Source of the DNA: Clostridiales bacterium
Lineage (GTDB): Bacteria > Bacillota > Clostridia > Oscillospirales > Oscillospiraceae
Direction: 5' to 3'
DNA: 13,465 nt
Assembly (NCBI GenBank): GCA_004555705.1
Contig: SFHI01000050.1
Coordinates: 1-13,465 of the forward strand
Every line of letters starts with the position of its first letter. Positions within the stretch are counted from its first letter, which is position 1. Of the stretch, positions 1 through 6,922 are shown in pieces. The notes under the pieces are model-generated. The model had not been told where the DNA came from. It saw only the letters and a program-made list of their open reading frames with translations, and made no database searches. A program made the position numbers and the translations under genes.

Positions 1-15
1 GCTGCAACCTCAACT

Positions 16-71
16 GGCTGCAGCCGTTTCTTCTTGGTTTTTTGTAGCCAGTGCCGGAAGACACTGGCTAC
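16..71. repeat. Short palindromes at the left edge
   Basis: Two palindromes sit downstream of the GtrA gene: a 10-bp one, GGCTGCAGCC (16-25), and a perfect 10-bp inverted repeat with arms GTAGCCAGTG (44-53) and CACTGGCTAC (62-71) around an 8-nt loop. The motif ACTGGCT or its complement recurs in both. The hairpin could stop or protect the minus-strand transcript, but on that strand it is followed by A residues, not a T tract, so it is not a standard intrinsic terminator. It resembles the AGCCAGTG...CACTGGC core of the intergenic elements further right and may be a fragment of such a repeat. Confidence 0.45.
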
Positions 72-88
72 CTTGCTGAGGGACTTTT

Positions 89-514
89 TTAACAGCCCCC
101 TGTTTTTTTCGCGGTGTCAAGGGTTTTTCCGAACACCACAAACCGGTCAAACAGATATTCCGTCACGAAGTTCACAATCATAGTAATGGCCAGCACCAGG
201 TAGGGATTCCATCCCATATTCTCCCCGGTGAGCACCGCCGTCCACCAGGTTGACAGCGGCGTGAACACCACATAAAATCCCGCCACCTTCGCCATTGCCA
301 CAGGCACGTTGCCTGCGGAGCAGAAAGTAAACTTCCGGTTCAGCGTAAAATTCCAAAGCACCGACAGCACCAGGGCGATCAGGTACGACAGCCAGTGCAC
401 CAGCCCCAGGACCTCCTCCAGGATGGTGAAGCTCACCACCTGAATCACACCCGCGCTGATGGAGAACAGCACAAATTTGATTGTCCTGAGCAGTTCTTTC
501 TTTTTCGCGTCCAC
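89..514 (-). CDS. GtrA-like four-helix membrane protein
   Basis: This 141-residue protein has four predicted membrane helices at about residues 12-32, 40-57, 74-95 and 103-122. It has the two signatures typical of the GtrA family: NRKFTF after helix 2 and YLFDRFVVF at the end of helix 4. GtrA proteins are small membrane proteins linked to cell-surface polysaccharide glycosylation, and are proposed to help move lipid-linked sugars across the membrane; the exact substrate is unknown here. The start is GTG at 514, with AAGGA nine bases upstream; no ATG in this frame fits as well. The gene follows the ROK kinase on the same strand after about 85 bp but has a good promoter of its own, so it may be independent of the sugar genes. 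Family assignment is firm; function is inferred. Confidence 0.85.
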   Translation of the reverse strand: MDAKKKELLRTIKFVLFSISAGVIQVVSFTILEEVLGLVHWLSYLIALVLSVLWNFTLNRKFTFCSAGNVPVAMAKVAGFYVVFTPLSTWWTAVLTGENMGWNPYLVLAITMIVNFVTEYLFDRFVVFGKTLDTAKKTGGC

Positions 515-544
515 AACAACACTTCCTTCTCGCTTAATGACCCA

Positions 545-573
545 ATCATACCTCCCGAAAGGGAAAAAATCAA
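545..573 (-). promoter_or_regulatory. Likely sigma-A promoter for the GtrA gene
   Basis: Read on the minus strand, TTGATT (573-568) and TATGAT (550-545) are separated by exactly 17 bases and lie about 30 bp upstream of the GTG start. Both hexamers are close to the consensus. The spacer contains a small CCC-GAAA-GGG palindrome. The site lies in the gap between the ROK kinase stop and the GtrA start. Confidence 0.55.
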
Positions 574-599
574 GCGTCGCTGAACAGAAATATGGCTTC

Positions 600-1463
600 T
601 CAGATCCTTGTCAGCCCCTGCATGGTGCGAAAGGAGGTGTCCTCCGTGACGGCAGTCCGGATTCCCCGTATGCCGCATTCGGCCTCCAGCGGCCCCAGGA
701 AGAATGCTCCGCTCTTCATGATCTGCCCGCCCAGGCATACCACTTCCGGCCTGAAGCCGTCCAGGAAGGGGATCAGCGCGTCCCGAAGCCGCACACCAAA
801 CTCCCGGAAGCAATGGCGTGCCTGGGAATCCCCCTCCAGAACCCGCTGGGCCAGGGCTTTCCCATCCAGAGCCTCCCCCAGCCGCTCCCTGGTCAGCCCC
901 ATCAGCCCCCGGCGGGAGAGATAATCGTCAATCCGGGCATCCAGAAAAGGAGCGTCATAGATGTATCCGCTGTCCGGCACGCCCGGGGTTCCCCGGGGCG
1001 CCAGCACCCCATTCAGGCCAAAACCGCTGCCGCAGCCCGTACCGATGCACACAAACAGCGCCCGTTCGCTCCCTCTGGCCGCTCCAAAGCCCATTTCCCC
1101 CAGTGCGAAGGCAGAAGCATCATTGGCAAACCGGATTCCCTCCGGCTCCACGCCCAGCCTGTTTCCCAGCTCCCGGCGAAGATCCAGCCCGTAAAGGGCA
1201 TCGTATTTCGCCAGTCCCTGCATCAGGCAGATTCCCCGTTCGTAATCGAACGGTCCCGGAAAGGCCAGCCGAATCCCAGCCGACTTCTCCGGCGCCGGAT
1301 TGGTTTCCCGGATGATTCCCGCAAAATGCGCCAGTAAATTCTCCGCGTTCTCCCCAGCCCGTGCAGGGAAATGCCGCAGCGGCTGCGTCAGATTTCCGGA
1401 TTCGTCAACACAGGCGGTTTTGATCTCCGTCCCACCCACATCCAGGCAGATGTATTCCTTCAT
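600..1463 (-). CDS. ROK-family sugar kinase without the zinc motif
   Basis: This 287-residue protein belongs to the ROK/actin-like ATPase fold. The N-terminal phosphate-binding loop is DVGGTEIK (residues 8-15). The catalytic aspartate is in FANDASAF (Asp115), a second glycine-rich loop is GTGCGSG (141-147), and CLGGQI lies near the C-terminus. ROK kinases phosphorylate hexoses or amino sugars with ATP in the cytoplasm. The usual ROK zinc site (GH...CxCGxxGCxE) after the second glycine loop is absent; that stretch reads SGYIYDAPFLDARID instead. Given the mannosidase and mannose-6-phosphate isomerase nearby, mannose is a plausible substrate, but this is inference. I chose ATG 1463 over ATG 1475 because ROK proteins normally begin just before the DxGGT loop, and GGTGG precedes 1463 at good spacing while 1475 has AAGG only two bases away. 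The start lies 15 bp after the GntR stop, so the two genes are probably co-transcribed. Confidence 0.85.
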   Translation of the reverse strand: MKEYICLDVGGTEIKTACVDESGNLTQPLRHFPARAGENAENLLAHFAGIIRETNPAPEKSAGIRLAFPGPFDYERGICLMQGLAKYDALYGLDLRRELGNRLGVEPEGIRFANDASAFALGEMGFGAARGSERALFVCIGTGCGSGFGLNGVLAPRGTPGVPDSGYIYDAPFLDARIDDYLSRRGLMGLTRERLGEALDGKALAQRVLEGDSQARHCFREFGVRLRDALIPFLDGFRPEVVCLGGQIMKSGAFFLGPLEAECGIRGIRTAVTEDTSFRTMQGLTRI

Positions 1464-1477
1464 GGAATCCACCATCC

Positions 1478-2200
1478 TTACCGCTGAATTTCAATCTGGA
1501 AGCTGCTCCGGCTGGCCGGATAGTAGCTCTCGCTGTACTCCACCATCTGCCCGTTTCGGGTGCTGCCCTTGGAGGAAATGAACACCGTGGGCTCAAAGGA
1601 CCCGATGCCCAGCCCCGCAGCCACCTCGGAAGGCGGCATCACCACCTCAAGCCGCCGGGAGGCATGAACCACGGACAATCCTCTGCTGTCCAGAGCCTCA
1701 TACAACGACCCGTCGGTAAAATCCTGTTCCGCCATATCGGGGAACAGCTTGCAGGGTACATACACCGTAGTATATACCACCGGAGCGTTGCCGTTCACAT
1801 CCTCCAGATGCCGGATTCTTGTCAGCTTTGTGACGCTCTGGCCCGGTTTCAGCCGGAGGGCCTCTGCAACAGCTCCCTCCGCCTTTTCGATACGCAGGCA
1901 CACCACCTTCGTCCGCAGAATCCGATGACGGTTCCGGCATTCCTCCCGGTAGCCTGTTACAAAGCTGGTGGACTCGTGCACCAGCTTCGGCTCGGATACG
2001 AAGGTGCCGCTTCCCTTCACCCGGGTCACCCGGCCCTCTCTGGCCAGGGTGTCCAGAGCCTGCCGCACTGTGGGACGACTGACCCCCAGCGTCAGGGCAA
2101 GCTCATTTTCCGTGGGAATCTGGCTTCCCACCGGATACTCCCCCTCCGCGATTTTCTCCCGAATATACTCCGCCACCTGAATATACAGCGCCTGCGCCAT
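1478..2200 (-). CDS. GntR-family (HutC/UTRA) sugar regulator
   Basis: This is a 240-residue transcription factor. Residues 1-70 form the GntR winged helix-turn-helix, with the signature PTENELALTLGVSRPTVRQA and a wing ending in KGSGTFV. Residues from about 80 to 235 form a UTRA ligand-binding domain of the HutC subfamily. Such proteins usually repress a nearby sugar operon until a sugar phosphate or related metabolite binds the UTRA domain. The gene is divergent from the mannose/fucose glycosidase operon and directly upstream of the ROK kinase, so it most likely controls both. ATG 2200 is preferred because GAGGTG lies six bases upstream and MAQALYIQVAEYIREKI is a typical family start; ATG 2218, in frame, would add six residues and cannot be excluded. 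The ligand is unknown; mannose-6-phosphate is a reasonable guess from the neighbours. Confidence 0.88.
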   Translation of the reverse strand: MAQALYIQVAEYIREKIAEGEYPVGSQIPTENELALTLGVSRPTVRQALDTLAREGRVTRVKGSGTFVSEPKLVHESTSFVTGYREECRNRHRILRTKVVCLRIEKAEGAVAEALRLKPGQSVTKLTRIRHLEDVNGNAPVVYTTVYVPCKLFPDMAEQDFTDGSLYEALDSRGLSVVHASRRLEVVMPPSEVAAGLGIGSFEPTVFISSKGSTRNGQMVEYSESYYPASRSSFQIEIQR

Positions 2201-2230
2201 AGCATCCACCTCTTTCATTTCCTGACCCCA

Positions 2231-2259
2231 ATCCGTCAGGCCATACGGCTTGGACGGAT
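2231..2259. promoter_or_regulatory. Inverted repeat in the regulator leader
   Basis: ATCCGTC (2231-2237) is matched by GACGGAT (2253-2259), a perfect 7-bp inverted repeat with a 15-bp spacer that itself contains a partial palindrome (CCGT...ACGG). It lies between the GntR start and the left end of the intergenic element. It could be an autoregulatory site or a leader hairpin. No convincing -35/-10 pair for the GntR gene was found here. Confidence 0.3.
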
Positions 2260-2623
2260 AAATTGTTGTTTACAAGTGTGCGCTAAATAAAACGCTGTCA
2301 TTGCGAGCCAGTGCGCACACTGGCGTGGCAATCCCCCTGTTCTTCCTCCTGTCATCCCGAGCGAGCGCAGCGAGTCGAGGGATCTACCATGTTCGTTCAC
2401 ATTTTAGCTTCGTTCAGTGCGTAGATCCTTCGACTCGCTTCGCAGTTTCTATGGTAGGATTGCCACCGGCAATCCTGATAATAGAAATTCGCTAACGCTA
2501 TGCTCAGGATGACAGTTTGGGTGGAAGGATGAGGGCTGGGCGGAAAATCCGGGGGATTGCCACACCAGGAAAGCGGACTGGTTCGCAATGACAACTTCTT
2601 TTTTAGTGCTGTAAACAACAATT
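2260..2623. mobile_element. MITE-like inverted-repeat element, copy 1
   Basis: This 364-bp element has terminal inverted repeats, AAATTGTTGTTTACA at 2260-2274 and CTGTAAACAACAATT at 2609-2623. Inside the ends is a second inverted layer: a 44-bp block at 2294-2337 (starting GCTGTCATTGCGAGCCAGTG) and its partner at about 2550-2594 (GGGGGATTGCCACACCAGG ... GGTTCGCAATGACA). A further nested repeat lies in the middle. There is no credible gene inside. The same architecture recurs at 10594-10795, with the 44-bp block identical base for base. It sits in the divergent spacer between the GntR gene and the glycosidase operon, so it pushes the two promoters apart. The call as a non-autonomous transposable element is inference from the ends. 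Confidence 0.7.
2349..2515. repeat. Second repeat family nested in copy 1
   Basis: Inside the larger element is a repeat bounded by CTGTCATCCCGAGCGAGCG (from 2349) and GCTCAGGATGACAG (to 2515), which are imperfect inverted complements. Further in, AGTCGAGGGATCTAC pairs with GTAGATCCTTCGACT, and there is a perfect hairpin with arms GGATTGCC (2457-2464) and GGCAATCC (2468-2475). Copy 2 of the larger element lacks this insert, so the region looks like one palindromic element placed within another. Confidence 0.6.
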
Positions 2624-2670
2624 GATCTGCATACCTTACTTGTCATCCACACTATACCACATAACCGCTA

Positions 2671-2686
2671 ATTTGTAAATACAAAT
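2671..2686. promoter_or_regulatory. Candidate GntR operator
   Basis: ATTTGTA-AA-TACAAAT is a 16-bp palindrome with two perfect 7-bp arms around AA. It lies 21 bp upstream of the -35 box of the glycosidase operon. HutC-subfamily GntR proteins commonly bind palindromes built on GT...AC, and TreR-type operators resemble TTGTATATACAA, so the shape fits the divergent regulator. AT-rich sequence makes chance palindromes common, and only one copy was seen. Confidence 0.4.
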
Positions 2687-2706
2687 ATTATTTTTTTATT
2701 TCAGTA

Positions 2707-2735
2707 TTGACATTCCTGTCAGGATTGTGTATGTT
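2707..2735 (+). promoter_or_regulatory. Likely sigma-A promoter of the glycosidase operon
   Basis: A perfect -35 box, TTGACA (2707-2712), is followed after 17 bp by TATGTT (2730-2735). Transcription would start near 2742, giving a leader of about 25 bases before the AGGAGG at 2755-2760 and the ATG at 2767. No other convincing promoter was found inside the tightly spaced operon. Confidence 0.65.
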
Positions 2736-2766
2736 ATCGACGACAACAATCTGCAGGAGGACATCC

Positions 2767-4512
2767 ATGGATACCGTCACACCTTCATCCGCCTACCGGC
2801 GTTTTCCAACCATTTCTGTGACAACTCCGGAAGGCTCTGCCGTATCCGGTCAGGCTGGCATCTGTTCCCAGATTCAAAATGCGTTCAAACCAGGAAGAAC
2901 CGTCCTGGTGGCCGAGACCTATCCCGGTGTGGACCAGGATGCCCTGTTGGAGCTGCTCTCCCCCCTCCATCCGGCCCTGATGATCCACAGCGATTCCTTA
3001 GCCATCGCCCCGGAAGCACTGGATGCTCTAATACAGCGGGAGCTGACCGAGGATCCCGTCTTCGGCATCATGACTACCTATAATCTGGAGGATTTCTTTC
3101 CCCGGGAGAATCTGGCCGCCGCCCGGAAGCAAATTGACGCGGTTCCCTCCGGACTGGTGTTGGTCTATGGCGTTGGGGCAAGCCTGGTATATCCGGCGGA
3201 CGTGCTCCTCTACGCGGACATCACTCGCTGGGAAATCCAGCTGCGCTACCGCAAGGGAATGTCCAACTGGCGCACCGCCCGGGAAAACCTTTCCCAGCGG
3301 GAGAAATACAAGCGGGGCTACTTTGCCGAATGGCGCTGGGCCGACCGGGTGAAGGAAAAGCTGCTTCCGAAGCTGGACTTCTACCTGGACATGACCACCC
3401 CCGACCATTTCCCCATGGTTTCGGGAAATGCCTACAGGGATGCCCTTCGGCAGACGGCGCAGCAGCCCTTCCGGCTGGTTCCCTACTTTGACCCCGGTGT
3501 CTGGGGCGGGGACTGGATGAAGCGGAATTTTGACCTGCCGGAAAACGGAAGCAACTACGCCTGGAGCTTCGACGGCGTTCCCGAGGAAAACAGCCTGCTG
3601 CTGGATTTCGGTGGTACACTGGTGCAGACCCCCGCAATGAATCTGGTGCTTTCCCAGCCGGTGAACCTTCTGGGTGACCGGGTCCACGCCCGGTTCGGCA
3701 AGGAATTCCCCATCCGTTTCGATATGCTGGACACCATGAACGGCCAGAACCTGTCGCTGCAGGTACACCCGCTGACGGAGTACATCCAGCAGAGATTCCA
3801 TATGCACTACACCCAGGACGAGAGCTACTACATCCTGGATGCCCAGGGCGAAGCGCCCTGCGTCTATCTGGGCATCAAAACCGGCACCCAGCCCGGCGAA
3901 ATGCTCGATGCCCTGGACCGGGCCCAGCAGGGGGATGCCCCCTTCCCCGCCGAGCGTTATGTCAATCAGATCCCGGTGAAGAAGCACGACCATCTGCTGA
4001 TTCCAGGAGGAACCGTGCATTGCTCCGGTGCCAACACCATGGTGCTGGAAATCAGCGCCACTCCCTACATCTTCACCTTTAAGCTCTGGGACTGGGGACG
4101 GCTGGACCTGGACGGCAAGCCCCGGCCCATCCACCTGAAACACGGCGCCGCCAACATTCAGTGGAACCGGAACACCCAATGGGTTCAGGAGAATCTTGTC
4201 AACGCGGTCACCATCGTTCACCAGGATTCCCGGGGAACCGTGGAACGCACAGGACTTCACAACCGGGAATTTCTGGACACCTTCCGGTTCACCACCTGCT
4301 CCGGTATTCCCGTGAAGCGCAACGGCAGCGTCCATATGCTGAACCTGGTGGAGGGCAAGCGGGCCCTGCTGGTCAGCACCCGGGACGCCTTCCCGCCCTT
4401 CCCTCTCTATTACGCGGAAACCTGCATCCTCCCCGAGGCAGCGGGAGAATATCAAATCCTCTCCCCCGACGGGGAAGAAATCAAAGTCATTCTGGCCTGC
4501 GTACGCGGCTAA
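2767..4512 (+). CDS. manA: Class I mannose-6-phosphate isomerase with kinase-like N-domain
   Basis: This 581-residue protein interconverts mannose-6-phosphate and fructose-6-phosphate in the cytoplasm. The isomerase part spans about residues 235-581, beginning at VPYFDPGVWGGDWM. The cupin metal ligands of class I enzymes are visible: Gln332 and His334 in LQVHP, Glu352 in DESYY, and His418 in IPGGTVHCSG. Residues 40-215 look like a P-loop kinase fold of the uridine-kinase type: a beta-strand VLVAE, later LVLVYGVGASLVYPADVLLYAD, then RGYFAEWRWADRVKE. However, the Walker A position reads ETYPGVDQD (50-58), with no GKS/T, so ATP binding is doubtful. The start at 2767 follows AGGAGG at six bases; the frame is open further upstream but lacks a ribosome site. 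This is the first gene of the operon, 18 bp before the mannosidase, which fits a role in feeding released mannose into glycolysis. Confidence 0.88.
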   Translation: MDTVTPSSAYRRFPTISVTTPEGSAVSGQAGICSQIQNAFKPGRTVLVAETYPGVDQDALLELLSPLHPALMIHSDSLAIAPEALDALIQRELTEDPVFGIMTTYNLEDFFPRENLAAARKQIDAVPSGLVLVYGVGASLVYPADVLLYADITRWEIQLRYRKGMSNWRTARENLSQREKYKRGYFAEWRWADRVKEKLLPKLDFYLDMTTPDHFPMVSGNAYRDALRQTAQQPFRLVPYFDPGVWGGDWMKRNFDLPENGSNYAWSFDGVPEENSLLLDFGGTLVQTPAMNLVLSQPVNLLGDRVHARFGKEFPIRFDMLDTMNGQNLSLQVHPLTEYIQQRFHMHYTQDESYYILDAQGEAPCVYLGIKTGTQPGEMLDALDRAQQGDAPFPAERYVNQIPVKKHDHLLIPGGTVHCSGANTMVLEISATPYIFTFKLWDWGRLDLDGKPRPIHLKHGAANIQWNRNTQWVQENLVNAVTIVHQDSRGTVERTGLHNREFLDTFRFTTCSGIPVKRNGSVHMLNLVEGKRALLVSTRDAFPPFPLYYAETCILPEAAGEYQILSPDGEEIKVILACVRG

Positions 4513-4530
4513 AATAAAAGGGGTAATATT

Positions 4531-6912
4531 ATGGCACACTCCATCAAAACCGTCTATGTCATTCACCATTCCCACACCGACATCGGCTACACCGACCTGC
4601 AGGAGCGGGTCATCGACACCCAGGTGGACTATATCCACACGGTATTGTCCATGATGGAAAAGCAGGAAAACGCGGACTTCCGCTGGAACTGCGAAACCCT
4701 CTTCTGCGTAGAGGAATTCTTCAAGGAAGCCACGGAAGCGGAGAAAGAGGCTTTTCGGAACCTGGCTGCACAGGGAAAAATCGGTCTGTCCGCCAACTAC
4801 CTGAACTTCAACGATCTGGTGGACTGCACTGTCTTCCAGGACCGGCTGCACCAGTGGCAGAAAAAGCTTCCCATGAAAACCGCCATGATGGCCGATATCA
4901 ACGGCATTTCCATGGGCTACCGGGACGCTATGATCGCTGAGGGCGTGGAATTCCTGTTTACAAACATCCACTGCCACCATGGAATGTATCCTCTGTACCA
5001 GAACCAGAACGCCTTCTGGTGGGAAAACGCCGCCGGACAGCGTCTGCTGGTGTGGAACGGTGAACATTACAACCTAGGCAATGTGCTGGGTCTGAAGCCC
5101 AACCGTTCTTCCAACTTCATGATGCTGAACCATCTGGGCAATCAGGCTCAGGAAGCCGATGACGCCGCCACCCTCCACCGGAATCTGGATCAGTATCTGA
5201 GCCTGTGCGAGGAGAACGGCTACGGCTACGACTTCATCGTCACCGCCGTATCCGGCGTGTTCAGCGACAACGCGCCCCCCGAGCCCGAAATCCTGCGCAC
5301 CATCCAGGAGCACAACCGCCGCTATGGCGACGAGGTTCAGATTCGGATGGTTTCCCTGCAGGAGCTCTACGCGGCCATCGGCTCCAAGCTGGAGCGTGCT
5401 CCTGTCTACCACGGCGACCTCACCGACTGGTGGGCCAACGGCGTGGGCAGCACCCCCTATGCCGTGAAGCACTACCTGGACGCGAAGCACCGCTATCACC
5501 TGTGCCGCCGTCTGGACGCCCAGGCAGCCGACAAATATCCTGAACTAACCACCGCCGCCCAGGACAACCTCCTGCTCTACGCGGAGCATACCTGGGGCCA
5601 TTCCTCCACCATTACCAATCCCTACGACACCATGGTGCTGAACCTGGATATGCGTAAGAACAGCTACGCCTCCAAGGCTCACGAGGCCGCTTCCCGGATG
5701 CTGGATCGGATTGCCCGCGAAAAGGGAGATATCCTCCGCTACTACAGCACCAACGGCAAAGTGAGGGCCTGCTCGGTGAGCGACCTCACCGGGCCCCAGC
5801 TGGTGGAGTTCTACATCGAAAGTCCCTACCTTGCCCGTGCGGAAATCCGGGATGAGGCCGGGAACCTCCTGCCCTGCCAGGTCTCTCCCCACCCCCGTGG
5901 CCGGAAGATCAGCTTCGTGGACACCTTCGCGCCCCACCAGGAGAAGTGCTACACCTACCGGGAGCTGCCCCCGGAGAACCAGACCCTGAACAGCCGCAAG
6001 TGCTATGTGGGCGCGGAGCGGATTCGGGACATCGTCAACGACTATGATCCCCTTACCTACCTGCTCCCCTATGAGTTTGAAAACCGCTGGTTCAAGCTCT
6101 GCTACCGTCCCCAGGAGGGCATCACCTCCTTTGTGGATAAGCGCACCGGCCGGGAAATGCTGGGCAAGGGCGACGCTCCCTTCTTCACCCCCATGTATGA
6201 GGTGACCCCCATTGCCATCGAGAATCCGGAGTTCCCCTGCCGGGAAGAGCAGGAGCGGCGGATTCTGGGCCGGAACATCCGGGGAAAGCACGCCCAGCTC
6301 CACATCGGCAAGCTGGAGGAAATCACCTGCCTGGAGCATGGTGTTATCTTCACCCAGCTCCGGTTCCGCTTCAGCCTGCCGGGCACCGTCCGGGCAGACG
6401 TGTTTGTCAAGCTCTATGAGGATATGCCCCGGATCGACTTCCATCTCCAGCTGGGCAAGACCCTTTCCTCGGACATCGAGAGCGTGTACCTGCCTCTGAG
6501 CCTGAATATTGCTGAGAGCGAGCTGTACCTGCGCAAGGGTACGGAGGCCTTCCGTCCCGGCGTGGATCAGCTTCCCGGGGCCTGCATGGAATTCTATATG
6601 TCCGACGACGGAATCGGATATCTGTCCAGCCAGGGTAGCGCGCTGATCGCCATGCGGGATACCCCCCTGGTGTACACCGGCGAAATGAAGCACCACCCCA
6701 TCACCCTCTGCGACGGCAAGCCGGAGAACAACCAGCGGCCCATCTACTCCTGGATCATGAACAATATGTGGGAAACCAACTTCAAGATGGACCTGTCCGG
6801 CTTCTCGGAATACTGCTACAGCCTCTGGCTCAGCGAGGATACCGATCCCGAGAAGGCCATGGATTCTCTGCGGGAGCATACCTTTGATCCCTATGTTTTG
6901 GTCGTAGAATAA
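4531..6912 (+). CDS. GH38-like alpha-mannosidase
   Basis: This 793-residue protein resembles glycoside hydrolase family 38, retaining zinc-dependent alpha-mannosidases. The N-terminal catalytic barrel starts with HHSHTDIGYTD (residues 12-22). His15 and Asp17 match the family's first zinc ligands. Asp122 in MADINGISMGY is the likely nucleophile, and His357 in EHTWGHSST the likely last zinc ligand. A helical segment and a long beta-rich C-terminal region (about 430-793) follow, as usual for the family. There is no signal peptide, so it should act in the cytoplasm on imported oligosaccharides. AAGGGG lies upstream of ATG 4531. It sits between the mannose-6-phosphate isomerase and the fucosidase, consistent with mannose release. 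It is a divergent member, so the linkage cleaved cannot be read from sequence; the family call is fairly firm. Confidence 0.82.
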   Translation: MAHSIKTVYVIHHSHTDIGYTDLQERVIDTQVDYIHTVLSMMEKQENADFRWNCETLFCVEEFFKEATEAEKEAFRNLAAQGKIGLSANYLNFNDLVDCTVFQDRLHQWQKKLPMKTAMMADINGISMGYRDAMIAEGVEFLFTNIHCHHGMYPLYQNQNAFWWENAAGQRLLVWNGEHYNLGNVLGLKPNRSSNFMMLNHLGNQAQEADDAATLHRNLDQYLSLCEENGYGYDFIVTAVSGVFSDNAPPEPEILRTIQEHNRRYGDEVQIRMVSLQELYAAIGSKLERAPVYHGDLTDWWANGVGSTPYAVKHYLDAKHRYHLCRRLDAQAADKYPELTTAAQDNLLLYAEHTWGHSSTITNPYDTMVLNLDMRKNSYASKAHEAASRMLDRIAREKGDILRYYSTNGKVRACSVSDLTGPQLVEFYIESPYLARAEIRDEAGNLLPCQVSPHPRGRKISFVDTFAPHQEKCYTYRELPPENQTLNSRKCYVGAERIRDIVNDYDPLTYLLPYEFENRWFKLCYRPQEGITSFVDKRTGREMLGKGDAPFFTPMYEVTPIAIENPEFPCREEQERRILGRNIRGKHAQLHIGKLEEITCLEHGVIFTQLRFRFSLPGTVRADVFVKLYEDMPRIDFHLQLGKTLSSDIESVYLPLSLNIAESELYLRKGTEAFRPGVDQLPGACMEFYMSDDGIGYLSSQGSALIAMRDTPLVYTGEMKHHPITLCDGKPENNQRPIYSWIMNNMWETNFKMDLSGFSEYCYSLWLSEDTDPEKAMDSLREHTFDPYVLVVE

Positions 6913-6922
6913 GGATAATATG

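Noticed and set aside
44..90. Intrinsic terminator for the GtrA transcript
   Set aside because: The 10-bp hairpin is good, but on the minus strand it is followed by A residues; the T run lies on the wrong side. It was kept only as a palindrome.
3028..5067. Long minus-strand open frame of 679 codons antisense to the isomerase and mannosidase
   Set aside because: It is a shadow of two well-supported genes with known motifs, has no family resemblance, and its open length follows from GC-rich codon use on the other strand. The same applies to the long antisense frames at 5545-6975 and 8483-10072, and to the plus-strand frame at 459-1337 over the ROK kinase.
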